This document shows positions 21,028 through 31,822 of a stretch of 64,000 nucleotides of DNA, one piece after another. The notes under the pieces were generated by a model. The model was not told where the DNA came from. It made no database searches and worked only from the letters and a program-made list of their open reading frames with translations. The stretch comes from Rhododendron vialii. Its lineage: Eukaryota; Streptophyta; Magnoliopsida; Ericales; Ericaceae. A program made the translations under genes and the position numbers. The stretch lies in NCBI RefSeq assembly GCF_030253575.1, contig NC_080567.1, positions 37,849,501 to 37,913,500 on the forward strand. The letters run 5' to 3'. Every line of letters begins with the position of its first letter. The first letter of the stretch is position 1.

Positions 21028-21741
21028 ATGAGTCGATCCCAGGACGCTATGGCCCTTAAGCGGAAACGACAAGAACCAAATGCACAACAAACTAAGACAC
21101 CTGAGAGTGTACTATTAAGTCTTATCAAAAGTAAAGGAGATATGGGAATCTGGAAAGCAGACATGAAACGAGAGACAAATCTTCCTGAACCCGTGGTCAA
21201 CAAAGCCCTCAAGATACTCCAAGGCAGAAATTTGATAAAAGAGGTCGTTAATGTCAAAAGCAAGGGGAGAAAACATTACATGGCTACTGAGTTCCAGCCC
21301 TCAAAGGAAGTCACCGGTGGTTCATGGTATGCGGATGGTGTTCTTGATGTAGAATACATTCGTGTTCTGAGAGAGTCATGCTTAAGAATCGTAAAGAAGT
21401 TGAAGGTTGCTACGACAGAAGGAATATCCGAGTTTATCACTAGGAATAAAATCACCAAGGCTGATTGCACAAGACAGCAAATTGAAGAGATACTGAGTTC
21501 TATGGTTTTAGACAATGAGATTATTGAGGTTAAGAGCACTGGATTAGGGGAATATCATAGAATTCCTATTGGAACTGACTGTTATAGAGCTGCAAGCGGG
21601 ATAGGGCTGGCAAAAATTGGCGCTATGGCTTCAATTCCATGTGGCGTTTGTCCCCGGATAAATCAGTGCACACCCGATGGCATTATCTCTCCGAAGACTT
21701 GTATCTACTATGAAAATTGGTTGGATAAGTTGGATTTTTGA
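21028..21741 (+). CDS. DNA-directed RNA polymerase III subunit RPC6 (RPC34/C39 family)
   Basis: A single coding exon encodes 237 residues, the usual length of plant RPC6 and shorter than animal forms. Tandem winged-helix domains (about 25-175) include DMKRETNLPEPVVNKALKIL and the conserved KEVTGGSWYADGVLD linker. The C-terminus has four cysteines, C205, C208, C214 and C225 (CGVCPRINQC, then KTC), matching the iron-sulfur motif known in the family. The protein belongs to the Pol III-specific heterotrimer that helps open promoters of tRNA and 5S genes in the nucleus. The start at 21028 (MSRSQDAMALKRKR) follows the acceptor at 21001-21002 by 25 bases; a second Met at 21049 is possible. The 5' leader probably begins in the duplicated block ending at 18983. 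That makes a 2-kb leader intron containing a MITE, a tRNA relic and a CT tract. Confidence 0.95.
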   Translation: MSRSQDAMALKRKRQEPNAQQTKTPESVLLSLIKSKGDMGIWKADMKRETNLPEPVVNKALKILQGRNLIKEVVNVKSKGRKHYMATEFQPSKEVTGGSWYADGVLDVEYIRVLRESCLRIVKKLKVATTEGISEFITRNKITKADCTRQQIEEILSSMVLDNEIIEVKSTGLGEYHRIPIGTDCYRAASGIGLAKIGAMASIPCGVCPRINQCTPDGIISPKTCIYYENWLDKLDF

Positions 21742-22626
21742 GTGTTTTTACTTTGTTTTGTTCGAATGATGAGCTTTAGTTCAGATTTCCAACACATATG
21801 GGAATTTTTCTTTTAAAATTGTTTATTTACGGTTTTTGTTTTTTACGGGTCTCATAATCTCGTCATTTGTTTTTTATTTGTTATTTTTTGTTTTTTGGGT
21901 GATAGAAACGTGATCTGCCCTGTTTGGTTGCTGGTCACCCTGTCTAGTTTGCAGATTGCTTTCTTGAAACTTGTTTGTTTGATGGTGTTCAAAAGTTGCT
22001 CTTTTGGAATTATTAGATATATCAACGATGAGGGATTTAATTTTCAAAGCAGTTTCTTAGAAGTGTTTATAACGATAACTAAACAGGGTTTAAGCGTTTT
22101 AAACATTTTACTCGGGATTAAGAGGGAGAAGGTGGCGGCGGGGATTGGAATCGCGGTGATTTTGTTGCACACGGATTTTGTTAAAGACTAGTATTTTGTA
22201 CAAACTATAAATGCTTTTGTGTACATGATTTATTTTTATTTTTTTGAAAAATTGAGTGAAATGTGTGCATATTTTATTCTGTCCAATGCTCACTATATTG
22301 CACGAGAAACCCCATGGGTTGCTGATTTTGGCGTTGCTGATTTTGGTGCCTGTTTGGGATGCTGGTGCTGATTTTTAACAGTAGTTACGAACTTTTTGCC
22401 AATACAAAGCCCTGACATTTTTTTTCCAAAAATGATAGGACACATGAAACCCGGTGCATAAAAGTGTCCATAAAAGCAAAAGAATAGTCTAGATTCACAG
22501 TGCCATAAATTTAGACCATTAATTTTCTTTTATGGACATATTCATTAACTGGATTTCTTGTATTGCACCGATTCTCTTTTTTTATTTTTCACCTAACAGT
22601 AGTATTGGCTCCATCTGCCTTCAGCT
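21742..22626. other. 3' flank of RPC6
   Basis: T-rich sequence, probably untranslated region then spacer. Two short GTTGCTGATTTTGG repeats occur near 22317-22345. No gene is recognised. Confidence 0.4.
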
Positions 22627-22914
22627 CACGAAGAAGATTGGGCTTTATTGTACATTTGCCTTGACAACAAACTTTCTGTTGGACCAATAGGGGTTTGGTT
22701 CGGTGGAAACTCAAATTTGGTTGGACAATGTTCATGTTCAAGCCCCCGTAGTCTTTTATTGGGAATAAATATCCTTCAAACACCAATCAATTGTGGTGGG
22801 ATTTTACCTTCGGTCCCGACTATAAGATTCCTACATATGGTAATGGGGTTGATGAGGCATTACTTCGTTACGGGTACCATAGCAGCAATTTCATTTTGGT
22901 GTACAAAATAAAAG

Positions 22915-23440
22915 GGGTAATTTATACCAACCACGCCTGAGGTTTGTGACCAATACACTATGCCCCAAATCTTTCAACTAATTACATTAACCTCCACTGG
23001 ATGGACATAATGAGATTGGTTAGATCCACTGTGTAAGTCTTCCCTTAGATTTATGGATTCTGAGTAAATGACCTTAAAACACTTCGTGTAGGTCCCATTA
23101 CGCTCTCAAGTTTGCCCTCATAACTGCACCCCATTTTGTCCTTAAGCAAAATAAATTTCTTTTGTCCCCCAAAGTCAAAGTTACTGTCAAATCAATTTAC
23201 TCTTCAACAATTAAGTTCCCAGGAGAATTCTTTTGGTATGGATTTTCCCCGAGGGAACTTACACAAAGTTCTTTTTAAGCTCATTAACCAGGAATACTCA
23301 AATCTAACCGAAGACCAAGGGAGTGGATCTAACTGATCCACCTTATTCACATCCAAGGGAGGCCGATGTAATTAGTTACTAAAAGGCTGGGAGCCGGTGT
23401 ATTTGTAAGAAACCTCAAGGGAGGTTGGTGTAAATTACCC
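22915..23440. mobile_element. TIR element inside duplicated block, copy 2
   Basis: Termini GGGTAATTTATACCAACC and GGTTGGTGTAAATTACCC pair over more than 40 bases, with CTTGAGGTTT-like and TACACC-like continuations. AAAAG flanks both ends (22910-22914, 23441-23445). It abuts the predicted first exon, so part of the gene's promoter may be element-derived. Confidence 0.75.
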
Positions 23441-23597
23441 AAAAGAAAACTTTCGGCTGGGATTATGATCCACTCCAGATTCCCCTGCCCTTGTCCAGTT
23501 GAGAAGAAAATCGTTCATGTAAACACACCCAGCAAATCTAGGGTTCTTCATTTCCTCATAGCCTAGGGTTTAATTGCGGAACTCTGAGACGCCAAAG
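23441..23597 (+). other. predicted non-coding first exon and proximal promoter of the acidic protein gene
   Basis: Homologous to 18836-18983. It ends with a GT donor at 23598, and the matching acceptor is CACTGGCAG ending at 25494. The resulting leader intron is 1.9 kb. Transcript structure is inferred from homology and splice signals only. Confidence 0.45.
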
Positions 23598-25504
23598 GTG
23601 GGCCTTTTCTTCTTCTTTCCTTCTTCTTTATTTTTTTTTATTTTTATTTTTTGTGGTTAGGCTTTGTCGCGAGGGCTTGCTTGGATGTGTTTCTGTTTTT
23701 CATTCCTTATTCAAGAGGTTTTTTCGCTCATGAGCTTGACTTGCTTTGTTTGTAAAGGAAAACGGAGACTTCATCTCAAAATTAGAGAAGACGTGAACTT
23801 AAGTTTTAGCTACGTCAATTAGTGGTTTAAATTCTTTAGCCCCTACAGAAGTTGTGTTTTTGTTTTTTTTCTTATACACAATTATCTGCTTCGTGTATTT
23901 TTGCCTGTTTTTGTTTTAACTTTCATGTTTACCATGTGAATAAGGGACGGTGGGTTTATGGTTCCCAGGATTAGTCGAGGTGCGCGTAAGCTGGTCCAAA
24001 CAACTAGTAATAAAATAAAAGAAAAAAATTGATAAACGAGAGGTTTAGGGGAGAAACTATCATTAACCATGGAACTTTGGAATCTGTGAAATGGCTAAAG
24101 TCGCTAAGCAATATAATTTGCAGAAGGGACGCGTAACTGGGTTGGGCTATGAGAAGCACATACTGATCACGTGGTTTCCGAGTTTAAAACGAACTAGTAG
24201 AACTGTGCTACTGGAGAACCTTATCTGCATTGCGTGGATTTTGCCCCCTTATTAGGGCTAGAAGCCTTGAACTGGTAGTTTGTTTTGTAACTCATGATAA
24301 ATACTGGTGATAATTCTTTTTAGGGATTAATTGTCTTTTTTTGACGTTCCTATTGGTCATTGGCTCATTGCTTATTAAAGTTGGGGTTATGACCTTTGCC
24401 ACATGCATAATCTTCTGTATTTGTTGAACACTACATGGCTAAAAACATAACATTTAGCAGACTTAGGGTTACTAAGTTTCTGAAATCTGATTGATACCAC
24501 TGTTGGGATTTAAACTTTCTGAAGCCAGAATCTTTGTACTAACATTCCAAGTAAGCCACACTACTTGGTTTTTGACTTTTGACTGAAAGCCCTGGGAATA
24601 GTAAAACTAGTTGGTCAAAATTGATAGAATGTTGTGGCAGTGTATATGCTTCAAAAATGTCAAGTGATAATCAGCGCCAAGATTTAATACTTGGTATAAC
24701 ATGATAGTGGAGGTGAGTCAGCTTGAGTATTTAACATGTGCAAACAAAAATCTTGAGCTTTTTCAAATCTGAATTGGAATCTTCTGAAAGTTAAACTAAT
24801 ATGCAGCTCTTAGTAGTTCAATATTAATTAATTTTGTTGTTTCTCGTTGAGGTACTCTCTTCATCTGCTGTTACTGTTTTCCTTTTTCTTTTCTTTTTTC
24901 ATTTTTAATGGTGAGCTTGCTTCTTCTAGTTAAAGTTTGTTCCACCTTTTCTCTAATGAATCGGGATCCCAGTTATCCTGGATTTTTCCTTTACAGTCTC
25001 AAAAGAGAGTGTTGCTAATTGCCCTTGGGAAAGAATTCTTGGGACACCATATAATTATCAGTTTCCATCCATTTGATTGAATCTCTTTGTCTATGGGTTG
25101 CTTCTCTTCAACCATTAACGATGTGATCTGTTGTAGCCATATATCATCCATAGAGTCAAGACATGTGAAAAAACCTTTCATACTAAGGTGTGTTTGTTAT
25201 CACTTCTGGAAATATCAATTCTGTTATGGTTTAGGGACACTTTCTTTTCAAATGTAAGGCAAGAAAAACCCCAGACGTTATTGTGCAGAACTAACCTATC
25301 AAGAAAATGTATTCATTTAACTGTTATTAAATGGAAAGTGTGGAATTGACTTATTCAAACAAATAGCTTGAGCTCTGTCAAAATTGAATAGAAATTGGCC
25401 AAAAAAAATACATTAACATGCATTGGCACCAAAAAAAGGGGGTATTGTTTTTGTAGATCTTCTACTGACATTTGCTATGATACATCACTGGCAGGGAGTC
25501 GTTC

Positions 25505-26185
25505 ATGGCTACAGGAGATGAGGCGGTGGAAGGTTCCTTCTATTCCTATATTCTTGATTCTGTGGGGTCCCATCAGAGTGGGGATGTGCTTTCTCCTGAA
25601 GATCTAGCCTGGGCGGATTCCTGCCTTATCAAAGATTCTGAAATATCAGATAGTGACTGGGATTCTCTGAAAAATGCCTTACTGCAGATCTTAACTTCGC
25701 AGCATGATTCCCCTGAATTATCTGCTGCCGGAAGAGATGGTTTCAAAGAAGGAACTGACTTTGAAAATTTCCGTTTTGGTGAAGAGGCACAAACTCCACC
25801 CGATCTGGAGAGGACTGGTGATGATTTTGTTCTCTTTGATGAAGAAGTGGATCAGAACAGTGATGAGGAGAGTGAGATTATCAAGTTAAGAACTAAGTCT
25901 CGGTATCCTTTTCTCCCCAACTACACTGAGTACCCGAGAGAAATTGAGGATAGTGATCCTTGGTTGGAATTAGGGAACATACCAGATCCATCAAATGTGG
26001 ATATCTTCAAAGTCTGGGAGTTGGACAGTGCTGCCGAGGAAGATGAACTCATTAATCAGCTGAACAAGGCACTTGTGGAAGGTTCCCTACAACCTTCCGG
26101 AAAACTGAAAGATTTGACGGATGACTCACTTGACGATCTCATTTCTGGCATTTCTGACCTGTCCCTGAATCAAATTTCTGGATGA
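25505..26185 (+). CDS. conserved-looking acidic protein of unknown function
   Basis: One exon encodes 226 residues starting MATGDEAVEGSFYSYILDSV. It follows a CACTGGCAG acceptor by 10 bases, so the leader is probably spliced to the duplicated block upstream. The protein is strongly acidic, with DEEVDQNSDEESE near the middle and a C-terminal DLTDDSLDDLISGISDLSLN. There is no signal peptide, membrane segment or zinc motif. Tryptophan- and aromatic-rich patches (SRYPFLPNYTEYP, DPWLELG) suggest interaction surfaces in an otherwise disordered protein. Good codon continuity over 681 bases supports a real gene. I do not recognise a characterised family and assign no function. Confidence 0.8.
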   Translation: MATGDEAVEGSFYSYILDSVGSHQSGDVLSPEDLAWADSCLIKDSEISDSDWDSLKNALLQILTSQHDSPELSAAGRDGFKEGTDFENFRFGEEAQTPPDLERTGDDFVLFDEEVDQNSDEESEIIKLRTKSRYPFLPNYTEYPREIEDSDPWLELGNIPDPSNVDIFKVWELDSAAEEDELINQLNKALVEGSLQPSGKLKDLTDDSLDDLISGISDLSLNQISG

Positions 26186-27015
26186 ATCATTTTTGAACAT
26201 TAGGCTTTTTTTGTTTTCGTACAAACTAACTTGTCTTGTAAACTAGTTCAGTTGTTCAGGTATCGCGGTTATTAACTTTTCTATCACCTGCTGTGTGTAA
26301 AGAGTGGTGTATCTACATTCCAGATGGTAACTTTGTCGTTGTACTATTGGCTGTCACAAGAATTTCGCTACCCAAGTTTAAGTTGTGGGGTTAGTTGAGC
26401 TAGTTAGATGAATTTCAACATGCCCCAGTTGAGGTAGTTAGTTGTGGGGTTAGTTGAGCTAGTTCTGGTGATTCCTCAACAGAATTTCAACATGCCCCAG
26501 TTGTATGAATGTTCAAGTCAAAATTTGTGAGAGTGATGCACTTGCCTATTTGGGAGACCATGATTGCGTGGAGCTGCTGATGTGTCGAGCCATGTTAGCT
26601 GCTGATGTGTCGGACTGTCTACCGTTCATGAAACGGTTGTGCCCTCACCTTAAGTACTGAAATATAACCACAACCGTTAAGTAGTAGGAACTAGCAAACA
26701 AATGAGAGCGATCACAGCCTCAAATGGTACATTTGTCCATATGAGAAAAATATCCCTCGTTTTTTTTTTCTTCCATGTCTTAATTTAACAAATTTTTACA
26801 AGGTGGGCATATACCCATCAATTTCCACCACTTCTACACTGTGCCAAGTAGACAAATTATCATCCACATGGCAACAAAGGATTGGTTAAGTCACGACAGC
26901 CTCAAATGAGACATCTTTTTGATGATACACAAACAGACACCAGGACAAGTATAAGTAACTGAGGGAGTGATAGAGTGAGAGAGCATGTGTGGTAAAGAGG
27001 CACAGAGAGGTTGCT
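26186..27015. other. spacer with short tandem duplication
   Basis: The block GTTGTGGGGTTAGTTGAGCT...CAACATGCCCCAGTTG occurs twice between 26383 and 26503. AGCTGCTGATGTGTCG also occurs twice near 26571-26610. No coding sequence is visible; the right end is the aldolase promoter. Confidence 0.6.
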
Positions 27016-27021
27016 GATAAG
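27016..27021 (+). promoter_or_regulatory. possible I-box (GATAAG) near the aldolase start
   Basis: GATAAG occurs 89 bases before the aldolase ATG. Such boxes are known in light-regulated plant promoters. A single six-base match is weak evidence and it may lie in the leader. Confidence 0.25.
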
Positions 27022-27109
27022 ATTTGTATAGCCCTCTGCTTGCTTCTTGATTCCTATCTGTTGTAAGAGAGGAACAAGAGCCTCAAAAGCCAAAAAAACA
27101 CTGAAACAA

Positions 27110-30100
27110 ATGGCCTCAGCTTCTCTCCTCAAGTCATCCCTTGTTCTTAACAAGTCCGAATGGGTGAAGGGCCCGAGCTTCCGCCAGCCCTCTGTCTCCC
27201 ACGTCCGCTGCCAACCCGCGCCCTTCACCGTGAAAGCTGTTTCCTCCTACGCCGAGGAGCTTATCAAGACTGCGGTACGTCGCACTTCAAAACTATATAA
27301 CTAAACAAGAGTTTCATTCTTATTTCACAAATCTGCAATCTATGATGATTGATGCATGGACTTGGATAGGAGGTACGGCTATTATGTAGTCTTTATGATT
27401 GAAGTTTCGTGTGTGAGGATACGGAGACAGAACAAAACACTCGTAATTACATGAGAGACTATGCCGAGATTTCCATGCATCACAGCAAAAGTAGTACTAA
27501 GAAAATAGCCATAACGCTGTTCAAAAAAAGAAGAAAAGCAATAAAAGCAGAGACAGATAAATGTATGGTGTAGCTTTTCTGAGCTGAACAGATAGCCCTC
27601 GGGCAAGTGAATTGTGACTAAGTAGGTCTGGTTCGAGCCCTGGAAACGTCTTCCCCCTCCGGTGGCCCAAAAAAGAAAAGGTGTAGCTTCGGCTTTATTA
27701 TGGCGTCTCTCACATCCAAATAAGTCTGATTTGTCTATTTTCTTCTCTGCGTACTTCTTTTAAATTCTTGAAACATACGTAATTGGTTAGACGGATATTA
27801 GTTGCCCATGACAGACATCTATTTACTTCCATCATCATGTAAGCCATACAGTTATGCAATTCTTGCAAACATGGTGTTAACATCAACTCCCCCAAGAACA
27901 AGCTCTAAAGCCTACTCAAAATTCCTAAAGCTGTATCCTTCTTGTGGAAATAGAAAACCGTTGCTTCGCCTGGGCGTGGAATTTTGGCAATGGACGAGTC
28001 AAATGCAACCTGTGGGAAGAGACTTGCCTCAATTGGGCTAGAGAACACCGAGGCTAACCGCCAGGCATACCGTACTCTCCTGGTGTCTGCTCCAGGTCTG
28101 GGTCAGTACATCTCTGGTGCTATCCTCTTTGAGGAGACACTCTACCAATCCACTGTTGATGGCAAGAAGATGGTCGATGTGCTTGTCGAGCAGGGCATTG
28201 TCCCCGGTATCAAAGTCGACAAGGTAATTAATCAAAACCACTGGATGTTTACTTGGTTTTTTCTGGTTTACAACTGCTTCAGTTAGCCTTTATCCTCTCA
28301 ACTGTTCGTGGTTTTTAGTGATGTAACTCGAGGCTTGATTGTCTAGGATTTTTAGAAATATGCCTTTTTTTCACACACCAATCTTTTAGGCATGTCTTTT
28401 AGTTTATAAGTATGTGGGTACTAACATGTGAGTTGGACTTGAAATGAGCAATTCAGGGTTTGGTGCCCTTGGCTGGTTCAAACGATGAGTCGTGGTGCCA
28501 AGGTCTCGATGGCCTTGCCTCCCGCACAGCAGCATACTACCAACAGGGAGCTCGTTTCGCCAAATGGTATGTATATACAGGTCTATAGAACTCCATAATA
28601 TTTGATATTGTCTCTGTTGTTTTCATTTTTGTCCTCATTCTCTGTGTCCAAAAACAAAAGGTAATTCGTCTATGAGAAGTTTAAAAACACGCTTGTCTTG
28701 GCGTGAATACAAGTCTTTGAAAAGATAAAACACCTTCATGGTGTTTCTTTAAAAGTGAGTTGTTTCCACAACAAATTTGTGAAAAACTCTTCGACATAAA
28801 CAAGTTTTCCATGTTTGTTGCAAACGAGTATGAAAATTGAGAAATGAGAAATGATTCAAAACAAGCAATCATCTCAAGTTTGCCATCGATTGAACAAGAT
28901 GTAACATACCAATTCTTGCCAGGCGTACTGTTGTGAGCATTCCCAACGGCCCATCTGCCTTGGCCGTGAAGGAAGCTGCCTGGGGTCTTGCCCGCTACGC
29001 TGCCATTTCTCAGGTAAGCGAAGCACTGATATAGACACATTTAAATACCCATGTGTGACTGTTTAGTGCCAATTTGATGCTCATGAGTTTTTGGTGATTG
29101 AAATTGCAGGAAAGTGGATTGTCCCCAATTGTGGAACCAGAGATCTTGCTTGATGGTGAGCATGGAATTGAGAGGACTTTTGAAGTGGCTCTGAAGGTTT
29201 GGGCTGAAGTGTTCTTCTACCTTGCTGAAAACAATGTCTTGTTCGAAGGGATCCTCCTCAAGCCAAGCATGGTTACCCCTGGAGCTGAGTGCAAGGAAAG
29301 GGCCACCCCCCAACAAGTTGCTGACTACACCCTCAAGCTCCTCAAGAGGAGAATCCCCCCGGCTGTCCCCGGAATCATGGCAAGTGTCTTTTACAATCAC
29401 CTGAATACAATACTTCATACTATACAAATTACAAACAGAAGTTTTTACCAGAATTCTAACATATATATTTATGGCATTGGATCCCTTTCCCAACACACGA
29501 TCAATCGTATAGTCGTGTAACGGGATTTGTGTGTGTCGAGACTCTCACCACATCATGTGGTTTGGTGTGAATTGGGATACGCACACGCAAACTTTTTGGG
29601 GACAATGGATCCGTGACCCAGAATGATGCTGCCCTGGCGTTGAGAGTCGAAATAATGGATCCTTATCCCAACACACTCTCAGTAGTCAGTAGTAGGATCG
29701 TGTATTCGTACAATGATCTCAGAATGACTATTTGGGTATATTATGAGTCCAAATAGTAGGTGTTTACAATCGACGTAATGGATCACTGGAGACCACCACG
29801 CTATTCGTTGCGAGTATTCTGCATGAAATTTTACTAGATAACATGAAGGATATTGCCATACAAAGAATACTTTCATGCTACATGACATGACATCTGTGGT
29901 CCTTTCAATCCAAGTTAATGCTCCGGATAATTATGCCTCATTGTTCCACTGCCATGGAACTAGATAGTTGTCTGTATAAAAATGTTGTTTTTGAATCATT
30001 TTTCTCTATGGATTATGCACTAACATATTCAAATGGCCTACTTTTTGAGCAGTTCTTGTCTGGTGGGCAATCTGAGGTTGAGGCAACCCTGAACTTGAAT

Positions 30101-30331
30101 GCGATGAACCAAGCTCCCAACCCATGGCACGTTTCCTTCTCATATGCCAGAGCCCTCCAAAACACCTGCCTCAAGACATGGGGTGGGCGCCCCGAGAACG
30201 TAAAGGCGGCTCAGGACACGTTGCTGACTCGGGCCAAGGCCAACTCTACTGCTCAGCTCGGAAAGTACACCGGCGAGGGAGAGTCAGCTGAAGCAAAAGA
30301 AGGAATGTTTGTCAAGGGATATGTGTACTAA
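27110..30331 (+). CDS. FBA: class I fructose-bisphosphate aldolase, chloroplastic
   Basis: Six exons are predicted: 27110-27274, 27954-28223, 28457-28566, 28923-29013, 29110-29379 and 30053-30331, giving 394 residues. The N-terminus (about 1-45; [18 protein letters not shown], Ser-rich, few acids) is a chloroplast transit peptide. The enzyme domain starts [24 protein letters not shown]. Active-site landmarks are FAKWR with K181 and R183, VEPEIL with E221 and E223, and ILLKPSMV with K263 as Schiff-base lysine. The protein ends in the conserved Tyr (GYVY). It interconverts fructose-1,6-bisphosphate (and sedoheptulose-1,7-bisphosphate) with triose phosphates in the Calvin cycle. Intron 5 has a GC donor (ATG|GCAAGT); this joins PGIM to FLSGGQSE as the family requires. 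Intron 1 carries a box-B-like motif near 27627. No frameshifts or missing residues are seen. Confidence 0.97.
27600..27680 (+). repeat. possible SINE remnant in aldolase intron 1
   Basis: GGTCTGGTTCGAGCCCTGG resembles a Pol III box B, as found in tRNA-derived plant SINEs, and is followed by a T/A-rich end. No clear box A or target duplication was found. Confidence 0.3.
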
Positions 30332-31314
30332 ACTATAAGCTGGTTTGGATCCCAAGGATGAACGAGAAGGAAGAAAAAGAAGAAGAAGGACGAAGTTTGA
30401 TAGAAGACTCAGTTTCTCTCTTGATGTGTAATGTTAAATTATAAGCATGGAAACTATTTTTGTTCATTGCGCGCATGTACTCTTTTAGCCTTTTTAATAA
30501 ATTTGCTGCTGATGACACTAGTTTTTTTTTTTTGGATGAAAATCATCTACACATGAGACGTTAGCTGGTGGTGTCGAGGCTTCATTTGGTGCTCATCCTG
30601 CATATAACTTATGCACCTAATACATTGTTTTTGGCGTTCTGTATTACTAGAGTCTCTCAGTGTATGGGTATATCTCAACAATCCACCCATACATAACCCT
30701 CTTTGGTGCTATTTGTTGTTCGACAACTTTACAGCCCTTTCAGTGGGGATGGTTGTTGGTCGCATGTCGTGTTCTCATATATATATCAGGCGGACGACAG
30801 CCTCCATCGTTCTTGTTTGGCACATTGTGTGCATAGTGCCACCCTCTCGTTAATGTGGACGAATTCTAAACAATACTGGATATCATTCATCTGTCCACAC
30901 TCAAAAGAGTTTCTACCATGTCTACTTACATATTTAGCAACTGATGGTTGATCTTGCAGTGTGAACTATCAAAATGGTTTGAAAGAATAATTTCGTTTCT
31001 AGGTTTTTCTCATCATGTCTTGCCATGTTCTTCTATACATGCTGTCTTAGCCTCTCACCATTGAAACATTACACAATTTTGAAACATAACATCATCATTA
31101 CGTGAGAGAGAGAGAGAGTCTCTCTTTTTCAGTAAAAATCAATAATAAGTTGATTGAATGCTTTCAGTCATGCTTGAAATCACAGGCTTACAATCTCTTC
31201 TTCGATATTTGGCTGATCAATAATAAGTTGATCGAGTGATAAGCACCAAACACTATCTATTTCTCAGGGACATCATCAAGAAACAACGAGTAATACTACA
31301 AACTAGAACTAAAA
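30332..31314. other. aldolase 3' flank and spacer
   Basis: The first 200 bases are likely 3' untranslated region. Two repeats of ATCAATAATAAGTTGAT(T/C)GA occur near 31138 and 31216. No gene is recognised. Confidence 0.4.
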
Positions 31315-31680
31315 CTAGAGAGCGTCTTGTCCAACAAGCGAGCCGTCCAACACCAGAGACGGATTCCTAATCTCCCGATCATACAAGTACTCCGCATCAA
31401 CTGCCATTACCGTTACAGAGGCCGACCTCTTGAGCTCTTCCTCTGCCACCTTAATCTTACGCAGGATGCCCAGTTTCTTCCTCTACTCCGCGACAAGTTG
31501 CCGCTCGAGGTCTTTCACTTTGTCGGTTTCAGTTTTTTGCGCCATGGCAAGTCCGTTGGGCACCGACCCGAGGTTGAACATCTCTTCAGCAGGGATCTCT
31601 TCATACCAAAGCTCCTTCTCAGCAGTTGTCACCTTCTTTGCCTCGGATAAGACCTTCTTTGCCTCCTTAAGGTCATTTCT
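31315..31680 (-). pseudogene. charged, coiled-coil-like coding remnant with one internal stop
   Basis: One minus-strand frame runs about 120 codons with a single TAG at 31483-31485. It begins DLKEAKKVLSEAKKVTTAEK, contains ETDKVKDLERQLVAE before the stop, and ends DGSLVGQDAL with a TAG at 31315-31317. The heptad-rich, Lys/Glu-rich sequence looks like a coiled coil. I do not recognise the family; transposon-derived plant proteins often carry such segments. Upstream, the frame closes at a stop near 31685 and a GA microsatellite follows. Confidence 0.5.
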
Positions 31681-31766
31681 TGAGCTTTGTTATTGTTTCT
31701 TCGGATTTAGACTGCATTCTCACACCTATGTTTACCTTGTTAAGAGTGAGGGAGCTCATCTTTTGA

Positions 31767-31770
<4 letters not shown>

Positions 31771-31821
<51 letters not shown>
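31771..31821. repeat. GA microsatellite
   Basis: About 25 uninterrupted GA units. Confidence 0.95.

Positions 31822-31822
<1 letters not shown>

Larger units (their letters stand above)
22627..24262 (+). repeat. duplicated leader block, copy 2 (upstream of the acidic protein gene)
   Basis: Collinear with 18045-20050 but lacking the 471-bp MITE. It contains the TIR element at 22915-23440, then a predicted non-coding exon ending GCCAAAG|GTGGGCC at 23597, and ends near GAGAACCTTATCTGCATTGC. The next coding sequence on this strand is at 25505. Confidence 0.85.

Noticed and set aside
28681..29496. 119- and 151-codon minus-strand frames within the aldolase gene
   Set aside because: They overlap aldolase exons 4-5 in antisense and have no independent support.
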